Below, piece by piece: positions 61,525 through 64,000 of a stretch of 64,000 nucleotides of DNA. The notes under the pieces were generated by a model, which was not told the DNA's origin, ran no database searches, and was given only the letters and a program-made list of their open reading frames with translations. Source of the stretch: Paenibacillus xylanexedens (lineage in GTDB: Bacteria; Bacillota; Bacilli; Paenibacillales; Paenibacillaceae). A program made the position numbers and the translations under genes. Each line of letters starts with the position of its first letter. The first letter of the stretch is position 1. The DNA lies in NCBI RefSeq assembly GCF_007680605.1, contig NZ_VEIO01000001.1, positions 2,919,276-2,983,275 of the forward strand, written 5' to 3'.

Positions 61525-62199
61525 TCATTGCGTCAGCGACAATTGATGTTCCATAATCCGCTCTGTCATTTCCTCGGCTTGCAGCACCGCAGACAACGGG
61601 TCAGAGAGAATGTTGAACGAAGCAAACGTTTGGCCTGATCCATCCGAACGCGATGCAAATAATCCATCGGACTTGTTCCGGTAATCTGTCTGAAAATATG
61701 GCTATACTGCCTCATGCTAACACAAGCCATGGTTGCCAAATCTCTCACTTTCCAATTGCGCTGATAATTAGCCTCCATATGAGTAATCGTTTGGCGCACC
61801 GCCTCCTTGGTCGTTGCTGGCTGATTGGCACAAGCCTTGACTGCAAATTGATAGATCGCTTCCTGCAGCAAAATTTCGCGCTTGAAACGAGCTAGCCCGA
61901 TATTCGTCGTTTTTAGCTCAGCCATCTGCTCAAGCAGTTCCATCAACTTCGCCACAGGCTGGACTGCGACCAGACGATTAGCGATCATAATCAATGGGTG
62001 CTCCGCCGTTTCTCCATCCCAATCTGCCTCAAATTCAAGTTTGTGTACATGCACGATTTGTCCAGAATGATGCGCCCACTCGATGAATGTTCCAGGGAGA
62101 ACCATGATGCCGCTGCCTGGAACAATTGGAAGGTGTTGTCCGTCCACAACGGCAACACCTTCTCCCAAGACATTACGGTAGAATAACCGGATTCAAAAC
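61525..62199 (-). pseudogene. AraC-family regulator, 5'-truncated and internally deleted
   Basis: The frame reads FYRNVLGEGVAVVDG, an AraC cupin region, then VRDLATMACVSMRQYSHIFRQITG and YLHRVRMDQAKRLLRST, where the first recognition helices are intact. The second helix-turn-helix is lost after RLLRST. In another frame the next bases give DPLSAVLQAEEMTERIM up to a stop at 61525, which resembles the end of the substrate-binding domain of Btr-like AraC fusions. The 5' end breaks off near 62195 beside a CPBP fragment, and the only in-frame start candidate is a TTG without a ribosome site. I read it as a relic. Confidence 0.7.
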
Positions 62200-62530
62200 T
62201 TTTATAAAAGAAGCTTTTGCAATTAAATAACCTCTTAATACATACATCTGTGTGCTTATACCCACCATTGTGTATTTTGGTATTCCAACACTTCTACGAG
62301 TCACTCCAAATTTCCCCGTGTATATGGCAATACTATCTGTTCCAATTATGATTATTGGAGGAGGGTTAGAAGAATTAGGGTGGCGTTATATTCTACAATC
62401 ACTACTTGAAAAGCAACTTGGATTTATTGGCGCAACCCTTGTTACCGCTCTCATTTTGTATGGCATCTCCCCCTATTTTTTATTAAGGGGACCAGCCAAT
62501 ATCATTGGAATTTCGAACTGTAATCAATAG
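62189..62530 (+). pseudogene. broken CPBP-family intramembrane protease gene
   Basis: The frame from 62189 reads GFKTFIKEAFAIK, then TAA (62228-62230), then PLNTYI, and goes on into a GTG-started stretch of 92 codons with the CPBP motif GGGLEELGWRYILQ. After LVTALI the second motif (WHLPLF in relatives) is garbled. There is no N-terminal membrane region. A premature stop, loss of both ends and contact with the AraC relic show that it is not functional. CPBP proteins include bacteriocin self-immunity and prenyl-protein proteases. Confidence 0.7.
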
Positions 62531-62635
62531 TTTTTCAATCTCTTGGGTTATGGATGAAACAAAGAATGTATTATTCCCGTATTCTCTGAAACTACCATCA
62601 AATAACTTCAGTGTTAGGTAGGAGCTGACGGCTAA

Positions 62636-63052
62636 TTATATTGATTCATGAGGAGGCAATTCAGGTAATATGAATGAGTTTTCGATGAGGTTTTTAATTT
62701 TTTTCTGCTGTTCTTCCAAAACTACTACCTCTTTTGAGAGTTGATTCAATAAAGAATAATGGTTATGGACTCCTAACATTATTAAATAAGAAGCAGCTTC
62801 AGATCGGCTATTTGAGTGCCCGCTTGTAATTAAAGCATCCATAATATTCATAACATCATCTGTAATGCGCACTGGAACTACTTTTTCTTTAGCTTCTTTA
62901 TTTAGAACATTTTTTGGAGCTGATAAACGTTGGGCTGCCTCTTCAGTAAGTAATTTTTTTTGTATAAGATCCTCAAGAATGGCAGCACCCATTGGGACAC
63001 CCATTTGCATTGCACGTTCAAGCTTTTCTTCCGTAGCTTGTTGAATATCCAT
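62636..63052 (-). CDS. ribbon-helix-helix-like DNA-binding protein
   Basis: A 138-residue protein. Residues about 58-97 (VVPVRITDDVMNIMDALITSGHSNSRSEAASYLIMLGV, in two blocks) match the strand-helix-helix layout of RHH regulators with the turn SNSRSEAASYLI. The N-terminal 50 residues are helical and the C-terminus is a predicted coiled coil (about 100-128). The start at 63052 has AAGGAG nine bases upstream. It lies 44 bases after the DJ-1/PfpI gene and could regulate it. Low GC like its neighbour. Confidence 0.75.
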   Translation of the reverse strand: MDIQQATEEKLERAMQMGVPMGAAILEDLIQKKLLTEEAAQRLSAPKNVLNKEAKEKVVPVRITDDVMNIMDALITSGHSNSRSEAASYLIMLGVHNHYSLLNQLSKEVVVLEEQQKKIKNLIENSFILPELPPHESI

Positions 63053-63096
63053 TTTTCCACACTCCTTTTCATCGATATTATAGTATTAAACATCCA

Positions 63097-63636
63097 CTAA
63101 TTATTTTCAAAATATTTAAAAAATCTAACGGTTTCATTATAATCCTCTTTGTCGGAATAAATATTCAACATTTTCCCTAACTCAATTGCAAAATCTACAT
63201 ATCCGTTAGCTTTTGCAGTTATTATATTCCGACTAACTTTATATGTATCGACATGGTTTCTATGGTTGTCAGTATACTCCCTTCCTTCTAAAATCCCTGC
63301 TTGCTTAATAAGTTCCACTGCTGAACATATGGCACCAATATACTTTCCATTATTGTCTAACTTCTTGATAATTGATGTCAGCTGCTTATTCCCTTCGATT
63401 TCTCCAATATCTCCTCCTGGAATAATCAGTACTTCTACTTCATCCCAATCCACTTCTTTTATCTCTTTTTGGGGTTTAACTGCAAAACCTTCGTGAGAAT
63501 TGACCATCTCGGAACTTAACCCCACAGTTATTATTTCTCCTTGAGTTTTCATTAAATAGGTTGCGAGCATGATTTCGAAGTTGACAAACCCATCATAAAT
63601 TAAGACATGAGTATTAATATTTACACCTGCTTTCAT
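63097..63636 (-). CDS. DJ-1/PfpI-family protein
   Basis: A 179-residue protein of the DJ-1/PfpI class I glutamine amidotransferase-like fold: VLIYDGFVNFEIMLA (conserved Glu), VLIIPGGD, and the nucleophile elbow IGAICSAVELIKQAGIL with its Cys. A downstream His lies in NHRNHVDTYK. Members are chaperones, proteases, hydratases or thiol stress proteins. The start at 63636 lacks a good ribosome site, and a TTG at 63648 is in frame. GC is lower than in most of the window. Confidence 0.88.
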   Translation of the reverse strand: MKAGVNINTHVLIYDGFVNFEIMLATYLMKTQGEIITVGLSSEMVNSHEGFAVKPQKEIKEVDWDEVEVLIIPGGDIGEIEGNKQLTSIIKKLDNNGKYIGAICSAVELIKQAGILEGREYTDNHRNHVDTYKVSRNIITAKANGYVDFAIELGKMLNIYSDKEDYNETVRFFKYFENN

Positions 63637-63803
63637 GTATTTTGACAAATAGAAAAGAATGAAAGGAGCAATATTTCAAAAAACATTTCTAATATATAAA
63701 TGAAAATGCGTTTGAGATGGCTTGTTCATTCTGTTTTAGAGTATACACAATAAGATATAATGGAAAATATGAAAAAATCATGTTTTAGAAGAGGTGAACA
63801 GCT

Positions 63804-63950
63804 ATGCCGGACTCACATCATAGAATACGTTCCAATCTACAGTTTCCAAGTAGCATCTTTAATATCGACCACGAGGATGTTCCAGCACTTTTATCCGCCA
63901 CAAACGTCCGAATCACTGATTGTGCAACATACTGCTGGGCCAACAGGTGA
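63804..63950 (+). CDS. short unassigned reading frame with ribosome site
   Basis: A 48-codon frame (starts MPDSHHRIRSN, ends ATYCWANR) with GAGGTG seven bases upstream and TATAAT at 63756-63761. I do not recognise it. It may be a small protein or the 5' part of a gene broken by a frameshift. The 364 bases around it hold nothing else. Confidence 0.3.
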   Translation: MPDSHHRIRSNLQFPSSIFNIDHEDVPALLSATNVRITDCATYCWANR

Positions 63951-64000
63951 AAAAACTGCATTCGGAGACTAATACTTTTCAATATTCTACCAACAGCCTG

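Noticed and set aside
63760..63972. 70-codon plus-strand frame at the right edge
   Set aside because: No ribosome site or family pattern; the overlapping 48-codon frame with GAGGTG is more likely.

Overview
The window looks like a chromosome segment of a spore-forming Bacillota, most likely a Paenibacillus or close relative. The grounds are an uninterrupted mother-cell sigma factor gene (sigK), strong GGAGG-type ribosome binding sites, many GTG/TTG starts, a mid-range GC content and Bacillales-type lipoproteins (YkyA-like). No tRNA, rRNA, CRISPR array or intact insertion sequence was seen.

Positions 1-22.2 kb hold a leftward hybrid NRPS-PKS operon cut by the left edge. From a consensus promoter near 22.2 kb it reads: a small five-helix membrane protein, a 5597-residue megasynthase (C-A-PCP / KS-AT-ACP / C-A-PCP / KS-dead AT-ACP / C-A-PCP / terminal C/E-like domain), a fatty acyl-AMP ligase-ACP-KS protein with its AT deleted, a free-standing ACP and an acyl-ACP dehydrogenase that resembles the FkbI/ZmaE type. 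The last four genes overlap one another. There is no ketoreductase, dehydratase or thioesterase. Two of the three KS units lack a working AT, and an ACP plus dehydrogenase pair of the kind that makes ACP-bound extender units follows directly. I read this as a lipo-peptide/polyketide pathway that may feed some KS steps with an extender built on the carrier protein itself. This is the best candidate for an undescribed system in the window.

Positions 22.5-30.3 kb carry an NmrA-type quinone reductase gene with a perfect palindromic operator on its promoter; a tight four-gene RNA-related operon (KptA 2'-phosphotransferase, a small helical protein, an AbiEii-type nucleotidyltransferase, an unknown two-repeat protein); a Hanks-type kinase; a hydrolase; a viroplasmin-RNase H protein; and a YetF-like membrane protein. 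Positions 30.3-36.3 kb hold a Fur-box iron/siderophore ABC importer and a MarR regulator with a hydrolase that share a palindromic operator, then a beta-lactamase-fold esterase.

Positions 36.3-44.1 kb hold a CycA-like permease and an organosulfur operon (HpaB-like oxygenase, SsuD-like and SfnG-like monooxygenases, an acyl-CoA-dehydrogenase-fold enzyme lacking the usual catalytic Glu), with a divergent TetR gene. Together these could take dimethyl sulfone to sulfite. Positions 44.4-59.5 kb hold sigK, a CE1-type esterase, a large secreted discoidin-domain protein, an MFS pump, an ADP-ribosylglycohydrolase, a HAD phosphatase-mtlD pair that may make mannitol, envelope lipoproteins, a polysaccharide deacetylase, a DMT transporter and a two-domain sulfurtransferase.

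Positions 59.5-64 kb look rearranged. A secreted acetamidase/formamidase with a stalk domain is flanked by the sulfurtransferase gene and a decayed copy of that gene's 3' end. Beyond it lie an AraC regulator with an internal deletion and a broken CPBP protease gene, then a ribbon-helix-helix protein and a DJ-1/PfpI protein.
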